A stretch of DNA of 39,848 nucleotides from positions 1 to 39,848 of the forward strand of contig JANYJA010000122.1 of assembly GCA_025358575.1 (NCBI GenBank), read 5' to 3'. The notes below the pieces were generated by a model, which was given only the letters and a program-made list of their open reading frames with translations, did not search any database and was not told where the DNA came from. Position numbers and translations under genes: made by a program. Numbering within the stretch: the stretch's first letter is position 1; each line of letters opens with the position of its first letter. This DNA is from Terriglobia bacterium. Its GTDB lineage: Bacteria; Acidobacteriota; Terriglobia; Bryobacterales; Bryobacteraceae. Of the stretch, positions 7,156 through 16,104 are shown one piece after another.

Positions 7156-9830
7156 CTCGATGGATGATTTTGCTAAAGTGCGCTTTTTTGTCGTCATCGC
7201 TTTTTGCCGCAGCGCCGCGATACGAGCAGCTTCCGCTCAGCTTTGAACCTGGCACGGAATTAGGGACGTGGCAGGCCCGCGGGTCCGGATTGATCTTTAG
7301 CGTTACCCAACATGGCGCAGAGGTTCAGCGGGGATGGTCTCGCTTGGGGATGAATCTCGTCGGCGCCAGTGCAACCGCCGCTATCACGCCGGAAGAGCCG
7401 CTCCCTGGGCGTGCGAGTTATCTGATCGGTTCCGATCCCTCGCGATGGCGCACAAATCTCCCAATCTTCGCGCGTCTCCGCGTTCACCAGCCTTATCCAG
7501 GAATCGACCTCATCTTTTACGGAAACCATTCTCAATTGGAATACGACTTCGTCGTCGCTCCCGGCGCCGATCCGGCCCGGATTCGTTTGCGATTTAGCGG
7601 CATGAGCGGGCTGCGCGCTTCTCCAGACGGAAGTCTTCATCTGGGTTTTCCCAGCGGCGAGCTGCTTCAGAAGCACCCCGTTCTTTACCAAAACATCGAC
7701 GGCGCGCGGCGCTCAGTATCCGGCACTTTCGTTCGACGAGGTTCTAGTGAAATCGCATTTGCCGTAGGCGATTACGACCATTCCAAGCCCCTCGTCATCG
7801 ATCCCGTTCTGACCTACTCCACGTACGGCGGCATGGGCGCGACTTATCAGGCTACGGCCGTCGCGGTCGACGGTTCCGGCAATTCTTACGTCACTGGAAG
7901 CACCACCGGCCCTCGCGGCGACACAAATATCTTTGTCAGCAAGATCAATCCGGCCGGCAACATGCTGATTTATACAGCCACTATCGGGGGTGCCGGTGAT
8001 GACATTGCGAACGGCATCGCCATTGATTCCACAGGGGCTGCCTTCTTGACCGGCCAAACCTCCTCAAACGACTTTCCAGTCAAAAATGCTTTTCAGGCGC
8101 AGACTGCGGGAAACACCGACGCCTTCTTACTCCGATTAGACCCTAAAGGCGCTTCCTTAGGATTCGCGACGTATATTGGCGGGTCGGGTCAGGACCGCGC
8201 CTTTGCCATTACCCTCGACAACGCAGGGAATGCCTATGTCACTGGAGACACAACGGCAGATTTCCCAACCAGCGCCACCATTACTCCATTCCAGCGAGGT
8301 CCATTCGGTGGCTACGACGCGTTTGTAGCGAGGTTTGACAATAACGGCAATGCAAACTATTCCACTTACTTCGGTGGGTCGCTCGATGACCACGGTTTCG
8401 CCATTGCGGTAGACGCCGCTGAGAATGTCTACATCACCGGCTCAACACAATCGTCGAGCGCATTGCCCATAAGCGCCAATGCGTTTCAACGCACGCTTGG
8501 TGGAAACTCCGATGCCTTTGTTTGTGTTTTTAATCCGACCCTGTCCCGCGTAATCTACTCGACTTACTTGGGCGGCGGCGACATTGATTCCGGTCAGGGC
8601 ATCGCCGTGGATGGTGCTGGCAGCGTTTATGTAACCGGGTCTACATCGTCTAATAACTTTCCGGCGGTCGCCGGATCCTATCAGACGAATCCTCTTGGGG
8701 GAGTGTCCGACATTTTTTTAACGAAATTGGCCGTCGGCGGCACGGCGCTGATTTATTCGACGATCCTTGGGGGCCGCGGCGACGATTACGCTAACGCACT
8801 CGCCGTGGACGGCGCGGGTAACGCCTACATCACCGGCAGCACCACTTCGAACAATTTCCCGGTGACCAACGATGCGCGGCAGCGCGTCAGAAATCGTCTT
8901 ACGGACGCGTTTCTGTTGGGGCTAAACCCGGCCGGAACCGCGCTGGTTTATTCGACCTACTTCGGCGGCAGCAGCGATGAAACGGGGCAGGGAATCGCCC
9001 TTGATGGCTTAGGTGGAGTCTACATTGTAGGGCAGACGAGTTCACCAGATTTTCCGATTACCGCTGGAAGTTCCCAAACCACTTATGGCGGCGGGTTTAC
9101 CGATGCTTTCGTTTCCCGATTCTCGATCGGTGTGACTGTGCCAACCCTTAACGCAGGCGGCATCGTCAACGCGGCGAGCTTCGCCTTCGCGCCCATCGCC
9201 CCCGGCTCATTGTTTTCGATCTTCGGGTCAAACTTTGCCACCGGTATGAATTCCGCTGTTATCACGCCACTACCTTTGTCTTTGGGCGGATATTCCGTGG
9301 AAGTGAATGGTGCAGCGGTTCCCCTGGTATACGCGGGCGCCAACCAGATTAATGCGCAGTTGCCTTTTGAGGCTGGCCCTACGAGCGCGACCGTCGTGGT
9401 TAAAGGTCCGAATGGAACCTCAGCAACGAGCCCAGTCTCCATCGCGCAAGCCGCCCCCGGTATCTTCATCTATGGCGCGAACCATGGCGTCATCCAGAAC
9501 AACGACGACGGCAGCACTAACTCGGCGGCCAAGCCAGCGAAAGCGGGTCATTACATCATCGTGTACTATACTGGCCAAGGCCCGCTTGATAACTCCATAG
9601 CCACGGGAGCCGCCACTCCGGCGAGTCCTGTCTCCAGAGCCAAGTTGAAAACCACGGCCACCATCGGCGGAGTAGATGCTTCCATCTACTTCGCGGGTAT
9701 GACGCCCGGATTCGTTGCCCTGGCACAAGCCAATATCCAAGTGCCGCGTCTACAGAGCGCCGATTATCCGCTAGTTCTCACCGTAAACGGCAACCCCAGC
9801 AACTCGGTGGTCGTCTCGGTCTCACAGTAG
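7152..9830 (+). CDS. Secreted SBBP beta-propeller protein with TIGR03437-type C-terminal domain
   Basis: The ATG at 7152 overlaps the previous stop (ATGA) and gives a signal peptide (MTRWMILLKCAFLSSSLFAA). The long frame upstream of it is a shadow of the phosphoesterase gene. Of 892 residues, about 20-220 form a beta-rich N-terminal domain common in SBBP proteins (YPGIDLIFYGNHSQLEYDF). Then come about seven SBBP repeats of the type YSTYFGGSxDD...AVDxxGNxYVTGST...FP. The C-terminal 200 residues open with GGIVNAASFAFAPIAPGSLF and fit the Solibacter-enriched domain TIGR03437. The protein should be exported and act at the cell surface, perhaps in adhesion or polymer binding; no catalytic site was recognised. 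It is convergent with the next gene, with five bases between stops. Confidence 0.9.
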   Translation: MTRWMILLKCAFLSSSLFAAAPRYEQLPLSFEPGTELGTWQARGSGLIFSVTQHGAEVQRGWSRLGMNLVGASATAAITPEEPLPGRASYLIGSDPSRWRTNLPIFARLRVHQPYPGIDLIFYGNHSQLEYDFVVAPGADPARIRLRFSGMSGLRASPDGSLHLGFPSGELLQKHPVLYQNIDGARRSVSGTFVRRGSSEIAFAVGDYDHSKPLVIDPVLTYSTYGGMGATYQATAVAVDGSGNSYVTGSTTGPRGDTNIFVSKINPAGNMLIYTATIGGAGDDIANGIAIDSTGAAFLTGQTSSNDFPVKNAFQAQTAGNTDAFLLRLDPKGASLGFATYIGGSGQDRAFAITLDNAGNAYVTGDTTADFPTSATITPFQRGPFGGYDAFVARFDNNGNANYSTYFGGSLDDHGFAIAVDAAENVYITGSTQSSSALPISANAFQRTLGGNSDAFVCVFNPTLSRVIYSTYLGGGDIDSGQGIAVDGAGSVYVTGSTSSNNFPAVAGSYQTNPLGGVSDIFLTKLAVGGTALIYSTILGGRGDDYANALAVDGAGNAYITGSTTSNNFPVTNDARQRVRNRLTDAFLLGLNPAGTALVYSTYFGGSSDETGQGIALDGLGGVYIVGQTSSPDFPITAGSSQTTYGGGFTDAFVSRFSIGVTVPTLNAGGIVNAASFAFAPIAPGSLFSIFGSNFATGMNSAVITPLPLSLGGYSVEVNGAAVPLVYAGANQINAQLPFEAGPTSATVVVKGPNGTSATSPVSIAQAAPGIFIYGANHGVIQNNDDGSTNSAAKPAKAGHYIIVYYTGQGPLDNSIATGAATPASPVSRAKLKTTATIGGVDASIYFAGMTPGFVALAQANIQVPRLQSADYPLVLTVNGNPSNSVVVSVSQ

Positions 9831-9835
9831 CTGAA

Positions 9836-11176
9836 CTATGCCTTGGGCGCCTTCGGAACCACCTTCATGGTCTTCTCATCCCAATAGAGAACCCGGCCCT
9901 CGCGATACGATTGCACTCCCATCGAAATGGTCACCTGGGCGTGGAGCGCGGTATCCACATCCAGCGTCGGCTTCTCCCGCGTGCGGATACAACCGAGGAA
10001 GTTACTGATGTGCGCCTGCATCGCATCTTTTTGGTCCACGGGAATAGTGAACGCCGCGTCGCCAAACTTGGCTTTGTACGCGTCGTCGATCACGTTGGTT
10101 TCCGGCGTGACCGTGATATGGTCCGTCCGGCCTTCGAACATCCCGTGATCCACCATCACGATGGTGCCTTCATGGCCGCGAATCAACCCCGGTATATGCC
10201 GCGAGTTCGCCATCGACGCACTCAGGATCAGCGAATGTCCCTTAGGATAATCCGCCATCAGATTGAACGTGTCCGGCACCTCGCGTTCATCCTTGAAGAT
10301 GTAGATTCCGCCCATCGCGGAGACGCGCGAGGGAAACTGCGGCTCCGACCAGCAAATGTTCAGCGGCGCAACCACATGGAAGAAGAGGTCGGTCGCAATG
10401 CCGCCCGAGTAGTCCCAATACTTCCGGAATCGAAAGAACCGATCGGCATCGAAGGCTCGTTTTGGCGCGGGCCCTAGCCACGTTTTCCAGTCGATGTAAT
10501 TCTCTCCCGTGCCTTTGTCGCTGGCGTCCTTGTCGATGTCCCAGTTCCACTCGCCTTCTTTAGAATTGCGATGATACGATCCCTGGCTGCTAATCATCTT
10601 CCCGATAGCGCCATCGGCAATCGCCTTCTTCGCTTTGTGCCATTGGTCCGCCGTCGTGGTCTGTGAACCGACCTGCAAAACGCGTTTGGTCTCGCGCACG
10701 GTCGCGGAAAGCTGCTTGGCTTCCTCGATGGTGTGCGTCATCGGCTTTTCGAGATAGACATCCTTTCCTGCGTCCATGGCCTCCAGCGCGATTTTGCCGT
10801 GCCAGTGGTCGGGCGTCGCGATCACCACCGCGTCCACATCGGGGCGCGCGAGAATCTCGCGGTAGTCCAGAAAGCCGGGGACCTTATACTGTTCGGCATT
10901 CATCCGCTTACGCTTTTCGTAGACATCGCAAACCGCCACAACCTGGCAAGAATTATCGGTCTCGCCGTTCTTCGCGAAATTCTTCAAGAGGTATGTTCCG
11001 CGTCCGCCCGTACCAATAAAACCAAGGTTGATACGGTCGTTTGCTCCGATTACACGCGCCGCGGGCTTAGCAACGGAATGGGCTCCGAACATTTGATTGG
11101 CAATGCCGAGCGTGGCCCCCACGCCTGCAGCCGTCTTTAGGAATACCCTTCGATCCAGGGAGATATTTTCGGACAT
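9836..11176 (-). CDS. Gfo/Idh/MocA family oxidoreductase with Tat signal
   Basis: This is a 446-residue NAD(P)-dependent oxidoreductase of the sugar/inositol dehydrogenase superfamily. The start at 11176 has a GAAAGG ribosome site 9 bases upstream. It yields a twin-arginine signal ([18 protein letters not shown]), so the enzyme is probably exported folded with its cofactor. The Rossmann motif [15 protein letters not shown] follows at about residue 50. Next come [21 protein letters not shown] and the family EKP motif ([10 protein letters not shown]). The C-terminal domain has [15 protein letters not shown]. The substrate is not predictable; exported acidobacterial paralogues are common and are linked to polysaccharide or glycoside breakdown. 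A second Tat-exported sugar-type enzyme lies 1.8 kb away on the same strand. Confidence 0.9.
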   Translation of the reverse strand: MSENISLDRRVFLKTAAGVGATLGIANQMFGAHSVAKPAARVIGANDRINLGFIGTGGRGTYLLKNFAKNGETDNSCQVVAVCDVYEKRKRMNAEQYKVPGFLDYREILARPDVDAVVIATPDHWHGKIALEAMDAGKDVYLEKPMTHTIEEAKQLSATVRETKRVLQVGSQTTTADQWHKAKKAIADGAIGKMISSQGSYHRNSKEGEWNWDIDKDASDKGTGENYIDWKTWLGPAPKRAFDADRFFRFRKYWDYSGGIATDLFFHVVAPLNICWSEPQFPSRVSAMGGIYIFKDEREVPDTFNLMADYPKGHSLILSASMANSRHIPGLIRGHEGTIVMVDHGMFEGRTDHITVTPETNVIDDAYKAKFGDAAFTIPVDQKDAMQAHISNFLGCIRTREKPTLDVDTALHAQVTISMGVQSYREGRVLYWDEKTMKVVPKAPKA

Positions 11177-11267
11177 TGTAAAACGACCTTTCTGGTGGCC
11201 ATTGTACTCTTTTCGCTGGGTGCCGTTTGTCATGAGCTGGAACAGTGCGAAATAGCACAACTGCCTT

Positions 11268-11285
11268 TTAATTGCAGCTAATTAA
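11268..11285. promoter_or_regulatory. TTAATT-6-AATTAA dyad upstream of the OmpA-like gene
   Basis: TTAATTGCAGCTAATTAA has perfect 6-base arms around GCAGCT. It lies directly before the ribosome binding site of the OmpA-like gene, in the divergent region shared with the oxidoreductase gene. It could be an operator, but no regulator is identified and an AT-rich dyad this short may be chance. Confidence 0.25.
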
Positions 11286-11296
11286 CCGAGGTGCCT

Positions 11297-12032
11297 ATGA
11301 ATCGAACAATCGTTTATAGCTTTTTACTGACTGGTGCACTTTTGTCCGGAGGGTGTGCAACTAAAAAATACGTCCGGCAAACAGTCGACCCGGTGAGCGG
11401 CCGCGTGGATCAAGTCGCTCAACAGACCAACAAGCAAGGTGAAACTCTTGACTCCACCCGTAAAGATTTGGAGCGGGACGAGACGGAGCTGAGCGCGACC
11501 AAAGAGCGAGCTATGACCGCCGATAGCCGTGCGACCGACGCCCTGACCAAGGCTGATCAAGCCGGTCAGAAGGCAGACCAAAACGGCCGAGATCTTGGCG
11601 ATTTGCGGCAGTCCGTGGCAAACCTAGACGACTACAAGCAAAAAGGAGTAGTGGCTGTGCCGTTCGGGTTTAACAAAGACACGTTGACTGCGGATGCCAA
11701 ACGTCAGTTAGATCAACTATTCGCGGATAAGAATAGCTTGAAGCGTTATTTTGTCGCCGTCGAAGGATTTACCGATCGAGTGGGCTCCGCCGATTATAAT
11801 TCGTCGCTCAGCCGTCGCCGGTGCTGATCGCGTGATGCAGTATTTGGTTGCCAAACAGGATATTCCCGTATATCGCATTCACATGATCGGTCTGGGTAAA
11901 GAAAAGCCCGTGGATGAAGGACGAAGCCGCAGTTCAAACGCAAAGAACCGCCGTGTAGAGGTGGTAATTTATACAGCCGAATCCGTTTCCGCGATGAATC
12001 AATCGCCGAGCTCGAATCCGGTAAATCGGTAG
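11297..12032 (+). pseudogene. OmpA-family lipoprotein, frameshifted near 11821
   Basis: The ATG at 11297 follows CGAGG with good spacing. The N-terminus is a lipoprotein signal with lipobox LSGGC, then a helical, coiled-coil-like stretch rich in D, Q, T and K (about residues 30-110). The OmpA domain begins VVAVPFGFNKDTLTADAK and includes VAVEGFTDRVGSADYN. The frame then stops at 11827 after LSRRRC. Skipping one base at about 11821 (CGG t GCT GAT) restores ADRVMQYLVAKQDIPVYRI, GLGKEKPVDE and the peptidoglycan-binding NAKNRRVEVVIY in another frame, up to 12032. So one extra base breaks an otherwise complete gene for an outer-membrane, peptidoglycan-linked lipoprotein. A sequencing error is as likely as a real mutation, because the rest of the reading frame is undamaged. 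Confidence 0.85.
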
Positions 12033-12041
12033 GTAGATTTC

Positions 12042-12065
12042 CGGGGTCGGTTCACGCTGGCCCCG
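12042..12065. terminator. Possible hairpin terminator between convergent genes
   Basis: CGGGGTC and GGCCCCG form a 7-bp stem (one T-G pair) with a 10-base loop, between the end of the OmpA-like gene and the end of the ATPase gene. No T-run follows on either strand, so rho-independent activity is doubtful. Confidence 0.3.
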
Positions 12066-12067
12066 CT

Positions 12068-12925
12068 TCAATCTCCCCGGCTGTACTGTTCCTTATGGCG
12101 CGTACGATTCCCTGGCCACTCCAGCCTTAAGTCGGTGGAAACTTCATCCAGCATTTCCATCGTTCCCACTTTGCTCTCCATTGCAAACGCGAGAAGCAGC
12201 AAGTTATCGCAGACCAGATTGATAATGCGGGGAATGCCATGGCTGCGCGCGTGAAGTTCCTCCAAGAGTTCGGGAGAAAACACAGTTTGAGTTGCCATCC
12301 CGGCCTTTGCCAAACGGGATGCAATGTAGAGTGCCGTTTCGGTTTGATCGAAAGGCTTTAGCTGACAGCGCAGGGCAATTCGCTGCTTTAGCTGCCGAAA
12401 GTTTGGGGCTTCCAACTTACGATCTAATTCCGGCTGCCCCGCGATGATTATCTGCATCAACTTGCCGCGCCGGTTTTCCAAATTTCCTAGAAGACGAATC
12501 TCTTCAAGAACATCCCACTCGAGGTTATGTGCCTCGTCTACAATGAGAACTGTCGTCTTACCCTGGTTGGCACGTTCAACCAGCATTGCATTCAACGCAA
12601 AAAGCACCTCCATCTTCGAGGTGCGCGAGCATCGCAAATCGAAATCGTAGGCGATCATCTCGAAAAATTGATCGGGCGTAAGTCGCGAATTGAAAACAAA
12701 CGCAAAGGGAATTTGCTGTGAGTGCAGGAAGTCTCGCAAGCATTCGAGCATTGTCGTTTTTCCAGTCCCGACTTCGCCGGTCAACGCGATGAAGCCTTTC
12801 CTGCTTTGCACTCCGTAAAGCAGGTTTGCCAGCGCTTCCTCGTGCTGCGTGCTGCGGTAGAGGAAGGCCGGGTCGGGACTCAGTTCAAACGGGTTTTCTT
12901 TCAGTCCAAAAAAGGCGTTGTACAT
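12068..12925 (-). CDS. ExeA/GspA-type AAA ATPase
   Basis: This 285-residue P-loop ATPase belongs to the ExeA family, used with type II secretion and in PEP-CTERM/exosortase or exopolysaccharide loci. The family start MYNAFFGLKENPFELSPDP is complete. Walker A GEVGTGKTT lies at about residues 50-58, Walker B TVLIVDEAHN at about 125-134, and the sensor region follows at IIIAGQPELDRKL. HGIPRIINLVCDNLLLLAF is the usual lid helix. The C-terminal peptidoglycan-binding domain of true ExeA is absent, which makes it like the shorter members found in exopolysaccharide or exosortase clusters. No secretion or exosortase gene is nearby, so it is an orphan here. Convergent with the OmpA-like gene. Confidence 0.88.
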   Translation of the reverse strand: MYNAFFGLKENPFELSPDPAFLYRSTQHEEALANLLYGVQSRKGFIALTGEVGTGKTTMLECLRDFLHSQQIPFAFVFNSRLTPDQFFEMIAYDFDLRCSRTSKMEVLFALNAMLVERANQGKTTVLIVDEAHNLEWDVLEEIRLLGNLENRRGKLMQIIIAGQPELDRKLEAPNFRQLKQRIALRCQLKPFDQTETALYIASRLAKAGMATQTVFSPELLEELHARSHGIPRIINLVCDNLLLLAFAMESKVGTMEMLDEVSTDLRLEWPGNRTRHKEQYSRGD

Positions 12926-12963
12926 GAGTTGGCGGGGCCGCCAAATTCTATCCTACCATTGCT

Positions 12964-13857
12964 TTACGTCAAAATCGCGGTTCGGAAATCGTCCACCGCG
13001 CGCTTGAGACTCGACACTTGATCGCCGAGCGGAAGATATTCCATGGTCACATAACGGTTGTAACCGGTTTCGCGGATTGCTTTATAGACGTTCGCGTAGT
13101 TGATCTCGCCCGTGCCAGGGTCGTTGCGGCCCGGATTGTCGGCAATATGAAACACGGCTACATGATCGACTGCGGCCTTCAGTGTTCGAGTAACATTCCC
13201 GATCTGCACCTGCTCATGATAGATGTCAAACAGAAGTTTGACGTGGGGATTGTCGACGTCCTTGATGAGTTTAAGGCCCTCAACACAGGTATTCAAGAAA
13301 AAGCCTTTGTGATTCACGAGTGAATTCAGCGGCTCGACAATCATGGTGACATTCGCCGCAGAAGCTAAATCGCCCGCGCGTTTGGCGCCTTCGAGCAGAC
13401 TGGCGTACTGATCTTCATGCGTCCGGCCGGGGATGGCGTTGCCGCTCATTAAAATAATCTGCGGCACATCCATTTTTTTCGCGAAAGTGATAGCTGCCTT
13501 GCAGTCAGCGAGAAAGTTGTCGCGCTGCGCCGGGTCCACCATCGACACCGGGCGCTTACCCCAATCGGGGGTCGCGATAATGGTATCCATCCCCATGCGG
13601 TAGGAAGCCACCAGCTTCTTCGTACGCACGATATCCGCGTCCGTCCACGTGACGTGTTCTCCCACAAGTTCGACCGATTGCATTCCGGCTTGGGCGGCGG
13701 CCTCGACGCGCTCTTCAAACGTCCCTTTTAGCGTCCATAACATGACAGACGTAATGATCTTCGGCTTCGGAGGCGTGGGGACGGGCGTTTGCGCCTTGGT
13801 TGCAAATGCACTCCCGGCCGCAACTGCGCCGGACTGGAGAAATTCTCGCCGCTTCAT
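12964..13857 (-). CDS. Hydroxypyruvate-isomerase-like TIM barrel protein with Tat signal
   Basis: This 297-residue member of the xylose-isomerase-like TIM barrel superfamily is closest in motifs to hydroxypyruvate isomerase. The N-terminus is a twin-arginine signal (MKRREFLQSGAVAAGSAFA), indicating export. Metal and substrate motifs are seen at MIVEPLNS (Glu ligand), LLFDIYHEQVQIGN (Asp and His ligands), VFHIADNPGRNDPGTGEINY and the C-terminal VTMEYLP (Glu ligand). All four expected ligand strands are present, so it should be catalytically competent. Tat-exported relatives in Acidobacteriota and Planctomycetota are thought to act on sugars; the exact reaction is unknown. It diverges from trpE(G) with 93 bases between starts. 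Confidence 0.85.
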   Translation of the reverse strand: MKRREFLQSGAVAAGSAFATKAQTPVPTPPKPKIITSVMLWTLKGTFEERVEAAAQAGMQSVELVGEHVTWTDADIVRTKKLVASYRMGMDTIIATPDWGKRPVSMVDPAQRDNFLADCKAAITFAKKMDVPQIILMSGNAIPGRTHEDQYASLLEGAKRAGDLASAANVTMIVEPLNSLVNHKGFFLNTCVEGLKLIKDVDNPHVKLLFDIYHEQVQIGNVTRTLKAAVDHVAVFHIADNPGRNDPGTGEINYANVYKAIRETGYNRYVTMEYLPLGDQVSSLKRAVDDFRTAILT

Positions 13858-13922
13858 TTGCTCTTATGCTACACCCGGTCCAGTCTTCGGGGAATGCTAT
13901 CCTGAGTGAAATCGGGTCACTT

Positions 13923-13944
13923 CAGGACTGAGTTGTAGGTCCTG
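13923..13944 (+). promoter_or_regulatory. Hairpin just upstream of the trpE(G) start
   Basis: CAGGAC and GTCCTG form a perfect 6-bp stem with a 10-base loop, ending 6 bases before the ATG of trpE(G). It occupies the place of the ribosome binding site, and no other Shine-Dalgarno sequence is visible. It could affect translation. No leader peptide with Trp codons was found in the 93-base intergenic region, so classical attenuation is not supported. Confidence 0.3.
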
Positions 13945-13950
13945 TTTCCA

Positions 13951-16104
13951 ATGCGCGAACTCCGTTATTCCACGCCTCACGGCATCACAGTCACCCGCAC
14001 GGCTACTAAAATTCCTTATCGCCGGGGTCTGCGCACACTCCTCCGGGAACTCGACACCCACCGCGGCGTTTATCTATCCTCCGGTTATGAATTTCCGGGG
14101 CGCTATTCCCGCTGGGATGTCGCTTCCACGCGTCCACCGCTTGAACTGGTATCGACGCAGCGCCAGGTCGAATTGCGTCCGTTAAATGATCGTGGCGCCA
14201 TATTGAACCAGATGTTGTTTCCGATTCTCGAAGCTCATCCCCATTGGGATAAATTCGAGCTTCGCGACGGCGCTCTGCAAGGCTTGCTCAAGCCCATGCC
14301 CCGCCTCTTTTCGGAGGAAGAACGCAGCAAGCAGCCTTCGGTATTCTCAATCCTGCGGGCGCTCACTGAAGAATTTAGAAATTCCGAAGACAGCCGTCTC
14401 GCCTTCATCGGCGCTTTCGGTTACGATCTGCTTTTTCAATTCGAGCCCATCGAACAGAAGCTTCCTCGATATGGCCATCGCGATCTACATCTGTTCCTCT
14501 GCGACGATATCTGCTTCATGGATCGCAAGCGTGAGCAGATCGAGCGCTTCCAGTACGATTTCTCGGGAGCGGGTTTGACTACCGCCGGCGTGACGCGCAC
14601 CGCGGAAGAGATTGCGCCGCCCTCTCCTCGCGATCCCGCCCCTATTACTTCGGATCACACGCCCGGCGAGTACATGGCCAATGTGGAAACAGTCCGGGAG
14701 GGCATGCGGCGCGGCGACTACTACGAAGTGGTCCTGCGGCAGACATTCCAGACACCGTATTCAGGTAAGCCCTCGGAATTATTCGAGCGCATGCAGCGCG
14801 CTAATCCAAGCCCTTATGAATTTCTGGTCCAGTTCGGTACTGAGCAACTGGTCGGAGCGTCTCCGGAAATGTTTGTGCGCATCGAGGGGCAGCGCGTCGA
14901 AACCTGTCCCATTTCCGGCACCGCTCGCCGCACCGGCGACCCTTTCCGCGACGCTGAAAATATTCGCGAACTCCTGAACTCCGCCAAAGAAGAGTCGGAG
15001 CTGACGATGTGCACCGACGTGGACCGCAATGACAAGTCGCGCGTTTGCGAGCCGGGGTCCGTGCAAGTGATCGGACGCCGCTTAATCGAATCCTACGTCG
15101 GCCTCTTTCATACCGTCGACCACGTCGAAGGTTTTCTGAAAGAAGGCTTCGATTCCCTCGATGCGTTCTTGAGCCACATGTGGGCCGTCACGGTGATCGG
15201 CGCGCCGAAGAAGGCTGCGGCGCAAACCGTCGAGAGGCTGGAGAAGACCGCCCGCGCCTGGTACGGCGGCGCCATCGGCATGATTAATCTGAATGGCGAC
15301 ATCAATACCGGCATCCTGATTCGCACAACTTACTTGCGTGACGGAATGGCCAGCTATCCGGCGGGCGCAACGCTACTCTACGATTCTGTCCCCGTTCTCG
15401 AAGAAGCCGAAACGCGCCTGAAAGCGACAGGCTTTTTCCGGCTGTTGGGTGCAAGCGATGTTGCGCCGAAGACTGCCATCGCTGTTGAGCACGACAACAC
15501 GGGCGCGCGTTTGCTGCTGGTTGATAACGACGATTGCTTCATCCACACACTCGCGAATTACGCGCGGCAGACAGGGGCGGAAGTGGTGACGTATCGGGCC
15601 GGGTTTCCAACGCAGCTTTTGCGCGAAATCGCCCCGAGCCTCCTGCTGATTTCACCTGGCCCCGGGCGTCCGGCGGATTTCGGAGTTCCCGATTTGGTGC
15701 GGCAAGCGGTCCGCCTCGGCATCCCCATCTTCGGAGTCTGTCTTGGACTCCAAGGCGTAGTTGAAGCTTTTGGAGGCGAACTGGGCGTTCTCAACTATCC
15801 CATGCACGGAAAGCCTTCGCGCATTCGCAACCGTGGCGTCGGCATTTTTGAAGGGCTTCCGCAGGAGTTTTTGGTGGGGCGTTACCACTCCTTGTATGCG
15901 ATCCGCGAACGACTGCCCGCTTGTCTCGAAATCACCGCGGAGTCCGAAGACGGCGTCATCATGGGGGTGCGCCATCGCGAGCTGCCCATCGAAGCCGTTC
16001 AGTTCCATCCCGAATCGATTCTGACCGCCGCGGACGATCATGGCCTGCAACTGATGCGCAATGCCGTTCGGCTAATTACCAGCCCGGTCGCCGTTCGACA
16101 CTAG
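13951..16104 (+). CDS. trpE(G): Anthranilate synthase, fused TrpE-TrpG
   Basis: This is a single-chain anthranilate synthase of 717 residues that makes anthranilate from chorismate and glutamine in tryptophan biosynthesis. The first ~510 residues are component I. They include LAFIGAFGYDLLFQFEPI, the chorismate-binding core (YYEVVLRQTFQTPY, LVGASPEMFVRIEG, ISGTARRTGDPFRD) and the late GGAIGMINLNGDINTGI. The last ~200 residues are a class I glutamine amidotransferase with nucleophile Cys597 in FGVCLGLQG, LISPGPGRP before it, and His686/Glu688 in QFHPES. Architecture and length match the fused TrpE(G) clade first described in alphaproteobacteria (TIGR01815 type); PhzE is an alternative, but the sequence features favour TrpE(G). 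No other trp gene is nearby. The 3' end overlaps the convergent Hsp70 gene by 33 bases. Confidence 0.92.
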   Translation: MRELRYSTPHGITVTRTATKIPYRRGLRTLLRELDTHRGVYLSSGYEFPGRYSRWDVASTRPPLELVSTQRQVELRPLNDRGAILNQMLFPILEAHPHWDKFELRDGALQGLLKPMPRLFSEEERSKQPSVFSILRALTEEFRNSEDSRLAFIGAFGYDLLFQFEPIEQKLPRYGHRDLHLFLCDDICFMDRKREQIERFQYDFSGAGLTTAGVTRTAEEIAPPSPRDPAPITSDHTPGEYMANVETVREGMRRGDYYEVVLRQTFQTPYSGKPSELFERMQRANPSPYEFLVQFGTEQLVGASPEMFVRIEGQRVETCPISGTARRTGDPFRDAENIRELLNSAKEESELTMCTDVDRNDKSRVCEPGSVQVIGRRLIESYVGLFHTVDHVEGFLKEGFDSLDAFLSHMWAVTVIGAPKKAAAQTVERLEKTARAWYGGAIGMINLNGDINTGILIRTTYLRDGMASYPAGATLLYDSVPVLEEAETRLKATGFFRLLGASDVAPKTAIAVEHDNTGARLLLVDNDDCFIHTLANYARQTGAEVVTYRAGFPTQLLREIAPSLLLISPGPGRPADFGVPDLVRQAVRLGIPIFGVCLGLQGVVEAFGGELGVLNYPMHGKPSRIRNRGVGIFEGLPQEFLVGRYHSLYAIRERLPACLEITAESEDGVIMGVRHRELPIEAVQFHPESILTAADDHGLQLMRNAVRLITSPVAVRH

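Noticed and set aside
7800-9120. DNA-level tandem repeats or a CRISPR-like array in the propeller gene
   Set aside because: The periodicity is at the protein level (SBBP units). The bases are diverged, with no identical spacer-separated repeats. No CRISPR array was seen anywhere in the window.
13863-13928. Trp leader peptide upstream of trpE(G)
   Set aside because: The short frame starting at the upstream ATG contains no Trp codons and no alternative hairpin set, so attenuation is not supported.
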